From JACDBE01 sp963714055 (GTDB lineage: Bacteria > Actinomycetota > Acidimicrobiia > Spongiisociales > UBA5794), in contig OY970227.1 in the NCBI GenBank assembly GCA_963714055.1, positions 1,426,001 to 1,490,000 on the forward strand: a DNA stretch of 64,000 bases, given 5' to 3'. The position numbers and the translations under genes were made by a program. Shown piece after piece: positions 43,289 through 53,437 of this stretch. How positions within the stretch are numbered: the first letter of the stretch is position 1; every line of letters begins with the position of its first letter. The notes under the pieces are model-generated. The model was not told where the DNA came from and did not search any database. It saw only the letters and a list, made by a program, of their open reading frames with translations.

Positions 43289-44226
43289 CGGATGAGCCGG
43301 CCGTGCATCGACCTGACCAGTTGGGCGACGACCGCGTCGACGGTCATCCCCATGCCCAACTCCAGGTCGGGCCCGCCTATCCCACCCGGCCGGCGCCCAT
43401 AGGAGACCACCAGCCCGGGGCGGAGCCGGATCGGGACCACTTCCCTGCAGTACCAGACGGGCGCCGACCAGCCGGCGGGCGCCCGGATCGCCTTGGCCTC
43501 CACCAGCACCCGAGCGAACCGCTCGGCGGCCGAGGTGGCGACCTCGCCGGCGTCACCGGACAGATGCGCCCAGAAGCCGATCGGTGCCGTCAGCCGCCCG
43601 GCCACCCTCCGCGCCTGCAACAGCACGCGCTGGGCGGCACCGTGCCAGCGGCCACTTCCCGGTGGTTCCGGGTCCCCGGTGATCTCGGCGATCCAGTCGT
43701 CACGGGTGAGGAGGCGGCGCGCCGCTTCGCCCACCGCTGCCGGGTCGAGCGCCCGCAGTGCGGCGGCGACCTCCCCCATCCGCCCGTCCTGGCCCTTCGA
43801 CCGTCGCTTGACCCACAGGTAGACCAGTCGATCCGGGTCGACCAGCGACGGGGAGGCTTCACCGGGGGGGTACTCGCTGACAAGGTCGCCGGACCGGATG
43901 CGGTACCTGCCCAGGCCCCGGGGATCGTGGAGCATGTCGAGCTGAACCCCGCTCCGGGCGTACTCGTCGACCAGGAACACCGTCGAGCTCCCGCCGATGT
44001 CGTACGGCCACACGACCACGGGAAAGAGGCCCTTCCGTCGGAGCGCCGGCCGCGCCGCGGCGATGACGGATTCAGGCGGCCGAGCGACGACGATGTCGAC
44101 GTCGGAGAGCACACCCGGCTGGTCGAGGCGCTCGGCTCCGTGAAGGACGGCGTAGTCGACACCGGCTTCACGAAGGGCCTCGAGCACCGCCAGGGCGGCG
44201 GCCCCGTCAGTGGTGGGCACGGACAC
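43285..44226 (-). CDS. Nucleotidyltransferase-fold protein of unknown role
   Basis: 313 residues. The N-terminal third looks like a minimal nucleotidyltransferase (VLEALREAGVDYAVLHGAERLDQPGVLSDVDIVVARP), with Asp residues of the DxD pair in SDVDIVV. The rest is helical with EYARSGVQLDMLHDPRGLGRYRI and DPDRLVYLWVKRRSKGQDGRM. Similar proteins of unknown function occur in polysaccharide clusters beside P-loop and phosphotransferase-like genes, as here. GTG start at 44226. It is coupled by ATGA to the downstream GT4. Confidence 0.6.
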   Translation of the reverse strand: MSVPTTDGAAALAVLEALREAGVDYAVLHGAERLDQPGVLSDVDIVVARPPESVIAAARPALRRKGLFPVVVWPYDIGGSSTVFLVDEYARSGVQLDMLHDPRGLGRYRIRSGDLVSEYPPGEASPSLVDPDRLVYLWVKRRSKGQDGRMGEVAAALRALDPAAVGEAARRLLTRDDWIAEITGDPEPPGSGRWHGAAQRVLLQARRVAGRLTAPIGFWAHLSGDAGEVATSAAERFARVLVEAKAIRAPAGWSAPVWYCREVVPIRLRPGLVVSYGRRPGGIGGPDLELGMGMTVDAVVAQLVRSMHGRLIR

Positions 44227-44246
44227 CCCCCCGCCGATGATCCCGG

Positions 44247-45168
44247 TCAGGCATCGCTTCGGTCCCCCGTCGCCTTCGCGAAGACCTCGAGCAGCCTCTC
44301 ACCGAACGCGCGATCACCCTCCTCGCCTCCGGCCGCCAGCCGGTCGGAGACCCGCTCCGCCCAGAAACCGACCGCTTCGGCGGAGCCACCGAGACCGGTG
44401 ACGGGGCGGCGGGTCAGGGCCCCGGAGACCGCCCGGTAGAGGATCTCGTCGGCGCGGGGAGGGCCCCATCCGGCGTCTTCCCAGTCCACCAGCGTCAGCT
44501 GGCCGCCTCCAGAGGATCGAAGGTTCCATGGGGTGAAGTCGCCGTGCATCGGACGCCAGTGACCGGGCACGGCCTCCCCTCCCGGCAGGTCGCTCAGCGC
44601 GTTCGAGATCTCCTCGGTCAGGTCGCCGAGCGGAGGATCGGCAGGCACGCCGCCGATGACCGGTGGCAGCGCCGACATGGCCAGGTAGTCCCACTCGTCG
44701 ACACTCCCCAGCCGGAGGGGACGGGGGCACCGGAACGTCGACACTCCTGCCGTGGAGACCCGGGAGAGCGCCCGCTCCTCGCGGGTGAGGTCGGCGCTGG
44801 CGCCCTCTCCTCACCTTGACGAAGGCCTGCGGGACACCGTCTCGAATGAGGAGGATGCCGTGCCCGGACCGGTGCCGCTGCCGCGGCCGGTAGGCGGCGA
44901 TGGTGTCGAACCCTCCGACGATCGCCGACCATTCCTCGGCGAGCGCCGTCCACACCTCCTGCGGGATCGGTGGCACCCCGCTCGTCGCCCTTCCGGGCAC
45001 TGCTCTCGGCCCGAGGATGCCGACGAGGTGCCAGGTTGCCCGCTGTGCCCAGATCGCCACCGGACGGCACGGGGCGTAGAGCGCGAGCCCGGCACGTGCC
45101 GCCTGGCGCGTCGATGTGGGAACGGCGACGAATCCCCTGCCGGGCGGGAATGCCCGATGTCCGGTCAT
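44247..45168 (-). CDS. Aminoglycoside-phosphotransferase-like kinase
   Basis: About 305 residues. The C-terminal lobe has the APH catalytic loop HGDFTPWNLR and the metal-binding LTLVDWEDAGWGPPRADEILYR. The N-terminal lobe, in another frame, includes GILLIRDGVPQAFVKVRRG, the ATP-binding strand with its Lys. One inserted base near 44800. The ATG at 45168 overlaps the upstream P-loop gene stop (ATGA). The substrate is unknown; a sugar or lipid-linked sugar is likely from context. Confidence 0.75.
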
Positions 45169-45771
45169 CCTCGGGGCAACGACTCGAGGATCTGACGTGC
45201 GGTGGCCGCCGGCTCGCCGACCGTGCTGAAGGTCCTCACAGCCCGGATGTGGAGATCCGACCACGCCCCCAGCTCGGAGTCGATCTCGTCGAGGGTCAGC
45301 TCCTGTTTCCTGGCATGTACCAGTGCGGCCGGGGCGCGCAGGTTGGCGACCAGGTCGGGTTGGGGCAGCGCCCGCACCGCCAGCCGAGCGAGCCAACCGG
45401 GGCCGTAGAACTTGACCGAGCGGGGCTGGATGACGTACCCGAACGCCCAGCGGTCGCCGACCACGAGGGCGCCCCTCCGCACTGCCGGGCGCACCCGCCA
45501 CACATAGCCGGCCCAGAAGAACAGGTAGCTGCGGGCGAGCCGCAACCAGCCCACCGGACGCCAACCGTGGGCCACTCCCTTGTCGACCGGGGTGGCGGAC
45601 CAGGTCGGTGGCGTCGGCGACAGCGGGTCGTCGAACCGACGGTCGAAAGTGGAAGTAGCCCGTCGGGCCGGGGAAGGCGGCGATCAACTCGCGCGCCACC
45701 GTCGTCTTCCCCACTCCGTCAGGGCCGACGAGCACGATGAAGGCGCCGCGACTCGTCACACGCTCTACCAC
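45165..45771 (-). CDS. P-loop kinase-like protein (thymidylate-kinase-like)
   Basis: About 200 residues. Walker A is VLVGPDGVGKTTVARELIAAFPG. Later segments VVGDRWAFGYVIQPRSVKFYGPGWLARLAVRALPQPDLVANLRAPAALVHARKQELTLDEID resemble the DR(Y/W) and LID regions of thymidylate-kinase-like proteins. One inserted base lies near 45590. Together with the APH-like and nucleotidyltransferase-like genes it forms a coupled trio of unknown role within the polysaccharide locus. Confidence 0.7.
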
Positions 45772-45845
45772 TTACGGCCCTTCCCCTCACGCCCGCAGCG
45801 GCCATCGTACCTGTACCCGGCCCCCGACGACCCACCACCGCTACC

Positions 45846-47283
45846 ATGAACGTGCCACGAGGGGGTATGGCGTGCGTCGGGTTCATCTGGGCCGTCGCCA
45901 TCTGGGCTGTGCTGATCGTCGCGGTGGCGCCCGGGGGGTTTCGAGCCTTCATCCAGACCGGCCGGGTCCGGATCAGCCGGCAGCATCTCGCCATCCTGCT
46001 CGTCCTGCTCGGCACCCATAGCAACGCCACCCGGACCGGTGCAGAGGATGTCCTGGCCAACCCGCTCGTCGTCGAGACGATGCTGCGCGGGGTCCTGGAC
46101 GTGGTCGCCCTCGCCCTGGTGGCACCGACGCTCTCGAGGGGGATCCGACGGGCGGGGGCGACCCGAGGCTTGGTGTCGCTCGGCGCCTTGACCGTGTACG
46201 TGGTGGTGGCGGGCGCTTCGGTGCTGTACTCGGTGGCGCCGTTCCCAACGGCCGGAAAGGTCTTCGAGCTCGGCGTGGGGCTCGCCATCGTCTGGGCCAT
46301 CGCCCTTGACCGTGAGCCCGGCGAGCGTCTCCGGGACGCGGTCCGTTTCGTGCTCCAGCTCGAGATCGCCCTGCTCCTCGTCGCCGTCGTCGGGTTCCTG
46401 GCCATGCCGGGTCTGTTCTCGGAGCTCCAGAACCGGCCCGGCTTCTTCTTCCCTGCCACGATGGTCGCCCCCTACGCCCACTCCAACGGCCTCTCCGCCA
46501 CCGGGGCGTTGATCGCGGTGTACGCCGCCGCTCGCGCCCTGGGGCCGCTCGACAAGGGCGAGCCGCTGGAAGTGGGGGGCGGTCGGACTGCTGGGAACCG
46601 TCGCCATGCTGTTGGCCTCCGGCCGGCAGGGGCTGGTCATCTGGGTGGTGGCCATCGCCGTGCTCCTCTGGTCGCGTCGGAGGCGTTGGTTCCTCGGCTT
46701 CGTGCCCGCCGCCGTACTGCTCGCGTTGACCCAGTGGAACGCCATCTGGGCGAGCATCTGGGAGATCGCCGCCCGCGACCAGCAGGCCGGGACGCTGGCG
46801 ACCTGGAGCGGGCGGCTGACCTACTGGGATGCGGCGGTGCAGTCGTGGCTCGACCATCCGTGGACCGGGTACGGCTTCGGCGTCGGTGGCCGGTTCGTTG
46901 CGTTACGAGGCATCGGCGAGGATGCGGTCAGCTCGCTCCACAGCGGGTACATGGAGGCGCTGGTAGGGCTGGGCCTCCTCGGCGTGGTGCCGCTCGCCAT
47001 CGCCATCGTCCGGACCACGGCGTGGTGTCTGCGCCGGTTGGGAGATGGTCCCGAGACGCCGTACGCCATCTTGATCGTCCCCCTGCTCCTGCACAGCCTG
47101 GTCAGCCTGGGCATGGCCGGGTGGCTGACCGCCGACTTCATCATCTTCGCCTGCCTCGCCGCCATCGGGGACACGGAGCGTCGGGGTCGCACTCGCCGCC
47201 GAGCGCTTCTAGGCGAGCGAGCCGCTGATCTCCCGCCGGGCCCTCCACGGACGCCGCTCCCCACCGCGGCTGTCGACCGCTAG
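45846..47283 (+). CDS. O-antigen ligase/polymerase-family protein (Wzy-like)
   Basis: About 478 residues with around ten membrane spans. The O-antigen ligase/polymerase signature is seen at GLSATGALIAVYAA, MLLASGRQGLVIWVVAIAVLLW, and TYWDAAVQSWLDHPWTGYGFGVGGRFVALRGIGEDAVSSLHSGYMEALVGLGLLGVVPL: the HxxxxGxGxG and LHSGYMEALVGLGLLG motifs are classic. It would polymerise repeat units outside the membrane. One inserted base near 46578. The tail beyond the last span is short and basic. Its stop shares CTAG with the convergent RTX gene. Confidence 0.83.
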
Positions 47284-49069
47284 GGAATCGAGGTCTTCGT
47301 CTCGCAGGTGCTGGCCTGGTCGACGCCGCCGCCGCCGTTGCAGACATCGGTGCCGGCGCCTCCGAACAGCGAGTCCTTGCCGGTCCCTCCCTGGAGCAGG
47401 TCCGCACCGTTCCCGCCCCACATCGAGTCCAGCCCGGCTCCACCCACCAGCGTGTCCTCGCCGGCCCCACCGAGGGCGGTGTCGCTGCCGTTCCCCATCC
47501 GTAGCGTGTCTGCCCCGGTGGCACCGATCACGACGTCCTTGCCGGCACCGGCGAGGAGCGTGTCGCCTCCGTCACCGCCACAGATGACGTCGTTCCCACC
47601 GAGGCCTTCGATACGGTCGTTGCCGCCGAGCCCGGTGATCACGTCCTTCCCCGCCTTCCCGACCAGGTCGTCGGAGCCGCTGGAACCCACGACGGTCGAT
47701 ATCTGGCCATCGCAGAGGTGGTAGCCGTCCAGGGGGAAGTGTGCCCGCCAACCGGTGAGCGTGAACAGGTCCCAGCCGCCGTTGCCGGCGATGGCATCGG
47801 TCCAGCGCAGGAACCGACCACTCGCCGGAGTGAGCGTGTAGACGTTGCCTTCGAACCGGATGTTCGCCGCAGGCTCCAGCGCCGGCTCGCCGGGCAGGTA
47901 GTCCCAGATCCCTGTGCCGCCCTCGTCCATGGTGATGAGGTTGTCGTGCACGTAGAGGTCCTCGAGCAACCACTCCTCACCGGTGTCGGAGTCGACGCCG
48001 CGGTCATCGCTGCGACCGGCGATCCCGTTCCGGTTCCCGGTGACGACGTTGCCGTAGATCTCGGCGTCGCGCACCGAGAAGGCCAGAATACCGGCGCCCT
48101 CACCACCCAGTCCGTCGGAGGCGAAGCCGTTGCCCTCGACGGTGTTGTTGCGGATGATGGGTGAGTAGCCGAGCTCGTGCGACGATGCCGGCCTGGTCGT
48201 TGTCAACAACGAGGTTTCCCTCGATCACCGCGTCGGTGTTGGAGCCGTCGAGCCAGATGCCGATCCCGTTGTTGTCGTGCACGTGGTTGTCGCGCACCAC
48301 CATGCCGACCGTGCTGTGGAACTTGGTGGCGCCGGAGTCGCCCGGGTCCCAGCTGGTGTCGGTGCGGTTGAAGGCGATCTCGTTGCCTTCGACGACCAGA
48401 TCGAACTCGCCGGTCCCCTCCATGCCGTACTGCAGGTTGTGGTGGATGTAGTTGTCGCGGTAGATGCCACCCTTCTTGACCTTCACCCCCAGCTTGCAGT
48501 ATCCGGCGTCGACGTCCTCGATGGTCCACCGCCGGCCCCATCCGTCGGCGCCCCAGTTGACGCAGGCGTTGGTGTAGTTCCGGATGGTGAGCCCGCGGAT
48601 GGTGATGTCGTTGGCAACGGCACGGCCGACCCCGTCGGCGGTGACTCCGCCCCCGTCGAGGATGGTGCCCGGCTCACCGGTGATCACCTGGCCGGAGCGG
48701 GGCATCAGGGTCAACTGCGAGTACACGCCGGCGTGCAGCAGGAAAGACGTGCCCACCGGGTTCCCCGCCAGCACCGCGTTCACATCGTCGCCGGGCCAGA
48801 TGTCGACGGTCGCCGCTGCCGACGATGCCCCCACCGGCGGCCGACCGGTCACCGTGGTCGTCGGCGGCCGGAAGGCGGTCGTCGCCGGACCGGTGGTCGG
48901 TGCGGTCGAATCGCCCATCGGCTCGACGCCCGACGTCGCGGTGTCGGTGGCCGGGGCGAGAGCGGCTTGGTCGTCGCCACCCGACCGCTCGCGTGGCCAC
49001 CACGATGCCGGTGGTGCCTACGAGAAGAGCGAGGGCGATGACGAGATGACGCGATCCGAATGGGAACAT
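47280..49069 (-). CDS. Secreted beta-helix protein with RTX calcium-binding repeats
   Basis: About 595 residues. An N-terminal hydrophobic segment (HLVIALALLVGTTGIVVATR) is followed by a Thr/Pro linker and a right-handed beta-helix: FLLHAGVYSQLTLMPRSGQVITGEPGTILDGGG, DITIRGLTIRNYTNACVNW, YRDNYIHHNLQYGMEGTGEFDLVVEGNEIAFNRTD, IRNNTVEGNGFASDGLGGEGAGILAFSVRDAEIYGNVVTGN. The C-terminal about 130 residues hold a dozen GGxGxDxLxGG-type RTX nonapeptides that bind Ca2+. Two inserted bases (near 49000 and 48185). It may be a polysaccharide lyase, epimerase or matrix protein; no catalytic site was identified. Confidence 0.8.
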
Positions 49070-49206
49070 CCGGGAAACCTCCGGGGTCTCCGGATCGGGC
49101 ACCCTAGCCCCATGGCGAGGGCCGCCCAAAAGCCCCCGCGCTGGACGAGATCACGATCACGGTCCTGCGCCATCCCCTCTGTGGCCGCCCGCCCCCGGAT
49201 ACTAGG

Positions 49207-50028
49207 GTGCGCGAGATGCTGGCCACCGTCCGATCCGAAGGGAAACGGTGGGTGCAGAGGGCGGTGCGAGCGGCCCATCTGCTGGTGCCGCGGGACCTGC
49301 CCGACCGGCTCGGCATCTACTTCCACGACCTGCAGCCGGCCGATTGGTTCCGATTCTCGGCGGCGGCGGCCCATCTCGCCGAGCTCGGGTACGGCTTCGG
49401 CGGTCCGGACCAGTTGCACCGGGCAGGCGCAGGGAAGGTCTGCTGGATCAGCTTCGACGACAACTACCGGTCATGGCACCAGGCGTTGGGCACGCTGGCC
49501 GCCATCGGGGTCACCGCCACCTTCTTCGTGTCCACTTCGCCGATCCGTGATCGATCGTCCGAGGCGGAGCGGATCGACTATGCCCGACGTATCGGGAGAT
49601 CGCCCGCCGACTTCGACACCCTGTCCACGACCGAGATTTCCGAGATCGCCGCCGCCGGGCACACCGTGGGCTCCCACTCGCACTCCCACCGCGACCTGGG
49701 GTCGCTGCCCGCCAACGAGGCTCGGGCCGAGGTTCTCATGAGCAAGCAGATCCTCGAGGAGATCATCGGGGAGCCGGTGGCCCACTTCTCCTACCCGTAT
49801 GGCACCCGCCGCCGCTTCACCGAGGAGCTGCGTGACTACTGCCGGACCATCGGCTTCGAGACCGTCGCCAACGGGACGCCGGGCATGCAGTACGTCCCTC
49901 AGCAGCCCGACCGGCTCAACCGGACACGGTGGGATCTCGACCGGTCGATCGACCACAACATCGCCAACCTACGGGTCGACGGGCGGTGGTTCGAGCGGGT
50001 GACCGGCCGCAGCCCGATGCCCGGGTGA
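49207..50028 (+). CDS. Polysaccharide deacetylase (NodB-type)
   Basis: About 273 residues with the NodB motifs: CWISFDDNYRSWHQALGTLAAIGVTATFFVSTSPI (motif 1, Asp pair), GHTVGSHSHSHRDLGSLPANEARAEV (motif 2, His ligands), and HFSYPYGTRRRFTEE (motif 3). It removes N-acetyl groups from an amino sugar polymer or precursor. There is no signal peptide, so it may act on cytoplasmic or lipid-linked intermediates. GTG at 49207 or ATG at 49216. Divergent from the RTX protein gene. Confidence 0.87.
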   Translation: MREMLATVRSEGKRWVQRAVRAAHLLVPRDLPDRLGIYFHDLQPADWFRFSAAAAHLAELGYGFGGPDQLHRAGAGKVCWISFDDNYRSWHQALGTLAAIGVTATFFVSTSPIRDRSSEAERIDYARRIGRSPADFDTLSTTEISEIAAAGHTVGSHSHSHRDLGSLPANEARAEVLMSKQILEEIIGEPVAHFSYPYGTRRRFTEELRDYCRTIGFETVANGTPGMQYVPQQPDRLNRTRWDLDRSIDHNIANLRVDGRWFERVTGRSPMPG

Positions 50029-50052
50029 CGGCCCTCACGGACGAGGCACTCG

Positions 50053-50082
50053 TTGACCGGCCTGGCACCGGACCCGTAGGCT
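50053..50082 (+). promoter_or_regulatory. Promoter of the methyltransferase gene
   Basis: TTGACC at 50053-50058 and TAGGCT at 50077-50082 with an 18-bp spacer, about 50 bp before the preferred start. It supports the later GTG start of the downstream gene. Confidence 0.5.
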
Positions 50083-50132
50083 CCGCCGCCGCGTCATCGC
50101 CAATCGACATACGCAGGGGGAAGGGCGGTTCG

Positions 50133-50936
50133 GTGAGAGTGATCGAGTTGTTGGCGGCACCCGATCGTCTCGATCGGCTACGGATGCTCTGGGACATCCG
50201 TTCCGCTCGGTACGGATCCGACCACCAACCGGCGGACCCCGACTTCCCGGACGTCCACGCCTTCGCCGCTTCAGTTCAGGACTCGGATCACCCGCTGGCA
50301 GGGCTGGAACGGATCCTGGAGCGGGGCGGCGAGGCGGAGGACGCCGTGACCGAGGTCGTGGATCGGTTCCGGGCCTTTGCCGCCGACCGCCACGACCTGC
50401 CCTTCCCGGCGTTCTACAACGCCGACCCCACCCACGCCCTGCTCAGCTATGCGTTGGTGAGGCACCTGGGCCCGGAGGTCGTCGTCGAGAGCGGAGTCGG
50501 CTACGGGGTCACGACCGCCCTGGTCCTGAGCGCCCTCGAACGCAACCGCCAGGGCCACTTGACCAGCATCGACCTCCCGCCGCTCGCCGCCGCCTCCGGC
50601 GCCTTCACCGGGATACTGGTACCCGAGGAGCTGCGGCCCCGTTGGACGCTGCATCTCGGCAGCAGCCGCAAGCACCTCGGTGGCGTCCTCGCCAGGGTCG
50701 GCAGAGCAGGGGCCTTCCTCTCCGACAGCGCCAATGTGTTCGCCCTGCAACGCTACGAGCTGGAGACGGTGCTGCCCCACCTCGTCCCCGGAGGCGTCGC
50801 CCTCTTCAACAACATCCCGAAGGAGTTCCAGGAGTATGCCGCCATGCGGCCCGACGTCGAGCTGACCACGATCGAACAGGTCGACAAGGCGCCCATCGTC
50901 ACCGGCCTGCTGCGGAAGCGGGACGGGGCCGGATAG
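50133..50936 (+). CDS. Class I SAM methyltransferase (sugar O-methyltransferase-like)
   Basis: 267 residues. SAM motif I is EVVVESGVGYGVTTALVLSALERN, followed by GHLTSIDLPPL and the late LPHLVPGGVALFNN. An N-terminal helical cap includes RMLWDIRSARYGSD. It resembles methyltransferases that modify sugars or polymer ends in polysaccharide loci. I chose GTG at 50133, which has GGGGGAAGGG upstream and follows a promoter; an in-frame GTG at 50025 overlaps the deacetylase stop, but the extra residues look non-coding. Confidence 0.75.
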   Translation: MRVIELLAAPDRLDRLRMLWDIRSARYGSDHQPADPDFPDVHAFAASVQDSDHPLAGLERILERGGEAEDAVTEVVDRFRAFAADRHDLPFPAFYNADPTHALLSYALVRHLGPEVVVESGVGYGVTTALVLSALERNRQGHLTSIDLPPLAAASGAFTGILVPEELRPRWTLHLGSSRKHLGGVLARVGRAGAFLSDSANVFALQRYELETVLPHLVPGGVALFNNIPKEFQEYAAMRPDVELTTIEQVDKAPIVTGLLRKRDGAG

Positions 50937-50951
50937 CCGGCGGCGGCACAC

Positions 50952-52242
50952 TCACCGGCCGGTCGGGTCGGCTTCGTTGGGGCTCCGGTAGATGCGCGCG
51001 ACCGCCGTCCGATAGCCGACGAGCTGCGCCGACCTCATGGCCAGGGCACCGATGGGGCGGGCGAAGGCGCCCATCGTCCCGGCGGCGGCCGCCACCGCCA
51101 CCTGCAGACCCGCCCCGACGGCCTCGGGAGCGAGGAGCGCCGTTTCCTTACGGGCGCCGATCAGCTCCATTCGATAGGGGACCACCACACCGCCGAGGAA
51201 CTCGGAGACCACCTGGACAGGCACCAGCCCGGCGACGACATAGGCGGTGGGGATCAGCGCCAATGCCGGGTTCCATGCCCAATCCCATCCGACGAGCAGC
51301 ATGTACGGCACCGCCACGCCGGCGAGGATGGCGGCGAATCCGGTCGAGATGCGGCGGGCCCGGGTGCGGTCGTGGTCGAGGGCGGCCTCCACCGAGCGCG
51401 GGCCGAGCACCGCGTCCAGTCCCATGGCGATGACGAGCACCGGGCGTCCGACCACCCGGGCCGCTTCGGCGTAGCCGAGCGCCTCCGCCGAGGCGAGCTG
51501 GGCGATCAAGGCCGCGGCGACGAACGCCGACCCGGACCGGATGAACGCCGCGGTGACCAGCCACCGACCCGACCGGACCAGATCGCCGGCGGTCAGCCGG
51601 AGTCCCAGCTCACCCCGCCGGTCATAGGCCAGCAGGACGAGGCCGACGACCAACGAGACGGAGTTGGCGATGGCGAGCGCCCCGAACGGGATCCACGCCA
51701 CGGCGACGTCGAGAGCCAGCATGGAGAGCAGGGAGGCGACGATGACGACGAACTGCACCAGCGACACCACCGAGGCGCGCCACGACACCCGGGCGAGGTG
51801 GCACACCCGCCGGACGTGCTCCTGCAGGGGCGCCACGATCACGGTGGCCGCGGTGGTGACCGCCAGCGGCACGGTGACCGATTGGGGCACGCTGTCCGGG
51901 ACAAGGACGTAGGCGATCAGCAGCCCCGGCAACACCACGAGTGTCGAGCCCAGCCCCACCGGCACCGCCTGCCGGACGATGTGGCGCCGGTCGCTGACGG
52001 GACGGCTCACCGATCGTGCCTCGGCCGGGACGAAGATGCCTTCGGTGGCGAACACGGTCAGGGCGGTGAAGGCGGCGAAGAACAGGGCGTAGGCGCCGAG
52101 CGCCGCCGGATCGAGGTAGCGGGCGGCGACGATCCCGACGGCGAAGGTGCCCGAGGGAGGCGAACCCGGCATCGAGCACCCCACCGGAGATGGAGCGAAC
52201 CAGAGGTCCCCGGCTCCGCAGGCTCGGTTGGGCGGCGGTCAT
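50952..52242 (-). CDS. Wzx-like polysaccharide flippase
   Basis: About 428 residues with about 12 to 14 membrane spans: GTFAVGIVAARYLDPAALGAYALFFAAFTALTVFATEGIF at the start, then a run of hydrophobic segments with few charges, including SEALGYAEAARVVGRPVLVIAMGLDAVLGPRSVEAALDHDR near the middle. The AxxLGxYAxxxA pattern is that of the MOP/Wzx flippases that move lipid-linked repeat units across the membrane. The start MTAAQPSLRSRGPL at 52242 lies in another frame; one inserted base near 52160 joins them. The ATG overlaps the probable stop of the upstream GT4. Confidence 0.82.
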
Positions 52243-53398
52243 CGGAGACCGCCGCGCCCTTCGGTAGGCGTCGTCGAGGCGGCGCAACGCCAGCTCCGGG
52301 GTGAACCGGGCTTCGTAGAGGCTCCGCGCTGCCGAGCCGGCGCCGTCGACGGCATCGTCGTCGGTCAGCCCGCTCGAGCGCCTCACCCCACGCCTCCCGG
52401 TCGGTGACTTCGATCAACGTGCCCGGCGCCGCATCCTCGAGGGTCGCCGCCATGCCGCCGTGGCCGGACGCCAGCACCGGCAACCCCGCCGCCAGCGCCT
52501 CCAGGATCGCCATCGGCTGGCCCTCGTAGAGGTGCGAAGGGAAGACCAGTGCCCTCGCTTCGAGCATCAGGGCGAGTACGGCGCCGTGCGGCAACAGCGC
52601 CGACCAACCGGACGGAGGGACCGGCTCGCCGCTCCAGCTCGCCGCGAAGCGGCCCGTCACCGACGACGACCAGCTGGAGCCGAGCCGGGCCACCTTCTCC
52701 CAGACGTCGATCAGCTCGCGATCCCCTTGGGCTCGTACAGGCGGCCCACGAAGAGGACGTCTCCGAGCCGAAGGTGCGGCGGGGGCGGCTCCCGGGGTCG
52801 TCGACGAAGTTGGGCTTCACCGTGATGCGATCGGCAGGAAGGCCGCCGGCGATGAAACGCTCGGCGGCGAAGCGGGTCAGGGCGAGGAAGAGGTCGACGT
52901 GGTTGGTCCAGGTGTGCCCCGCGCCGATTGGGGCGATCGTTGCCGCCGCCGCCGTCGAGGCGGCGAACGAGTCCCGGTAGCAGCGGTGCCGAGACCCCGT
53001 GCCAGGGTGTGGTCCAACGCACAGCTCGCACGGCCGGCCATCACGGAAGAGGGCGGCGTTGGCACACAGCAGCCGGTGGTTGTGCAGGGTCATCACCACC
53101 GGGTCCCCGATCGCTTCAGGCCACGCAGGACGACGGGCTCAGCGAGAACCACGTGTTGTGGACGTGGGCGACGTCGGGGCGGACTGCGGCGGCGAGTCGA
53201 CCAACCGTCGGCTCGCCGACGGGTTCCACGGCGCCAGCGCCGAGCGCCCCGACCGCGGCAGCACGCCCCGTCGGGTTCTCCACCTGGTACTGCACGACCT
53301 CGTGACCGGCGCGCCGCAGCAGGTCCGCTTCGGCGGCGACCACGGTGTCTTCCCCGCCGCGGATCGCGATAGTGGTTGTGGACCTGCAGGATCTTCAT
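52239..53398 (-). CDS. Glycosyltransferase family 4 protein
   Basis: About 380 residues spread over all frames: MKILQVHNHYRDPRGGEDTVVAAEADLLRRAGHEVVQYQVEN, VDVAHVHNTWFSLSPSV-type acceptor region, VVMTLHNHRLLCANAALFRDGRPCELCVG, VDLFLALTRFAAERFIAGGLPADRITVKPNFVDD, LQLVVVGDGPLRGELERRA, ALVFPSHLYEGQPMAILEALAAGLPVLASGHGGMAATLED. The PSxxYEGQPMAILEALAAGLPV donor motif is clear. At least seven breaks. It transfers a sugar during repeat-unit assembly, downstream of the priming transferase on the same strand. Confidence 0.78.
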
Positions 53399-53437
53399 GG
53401 CGGGTCTCGAGCGAGCCGCCGACGCGGGCGACTCCGC

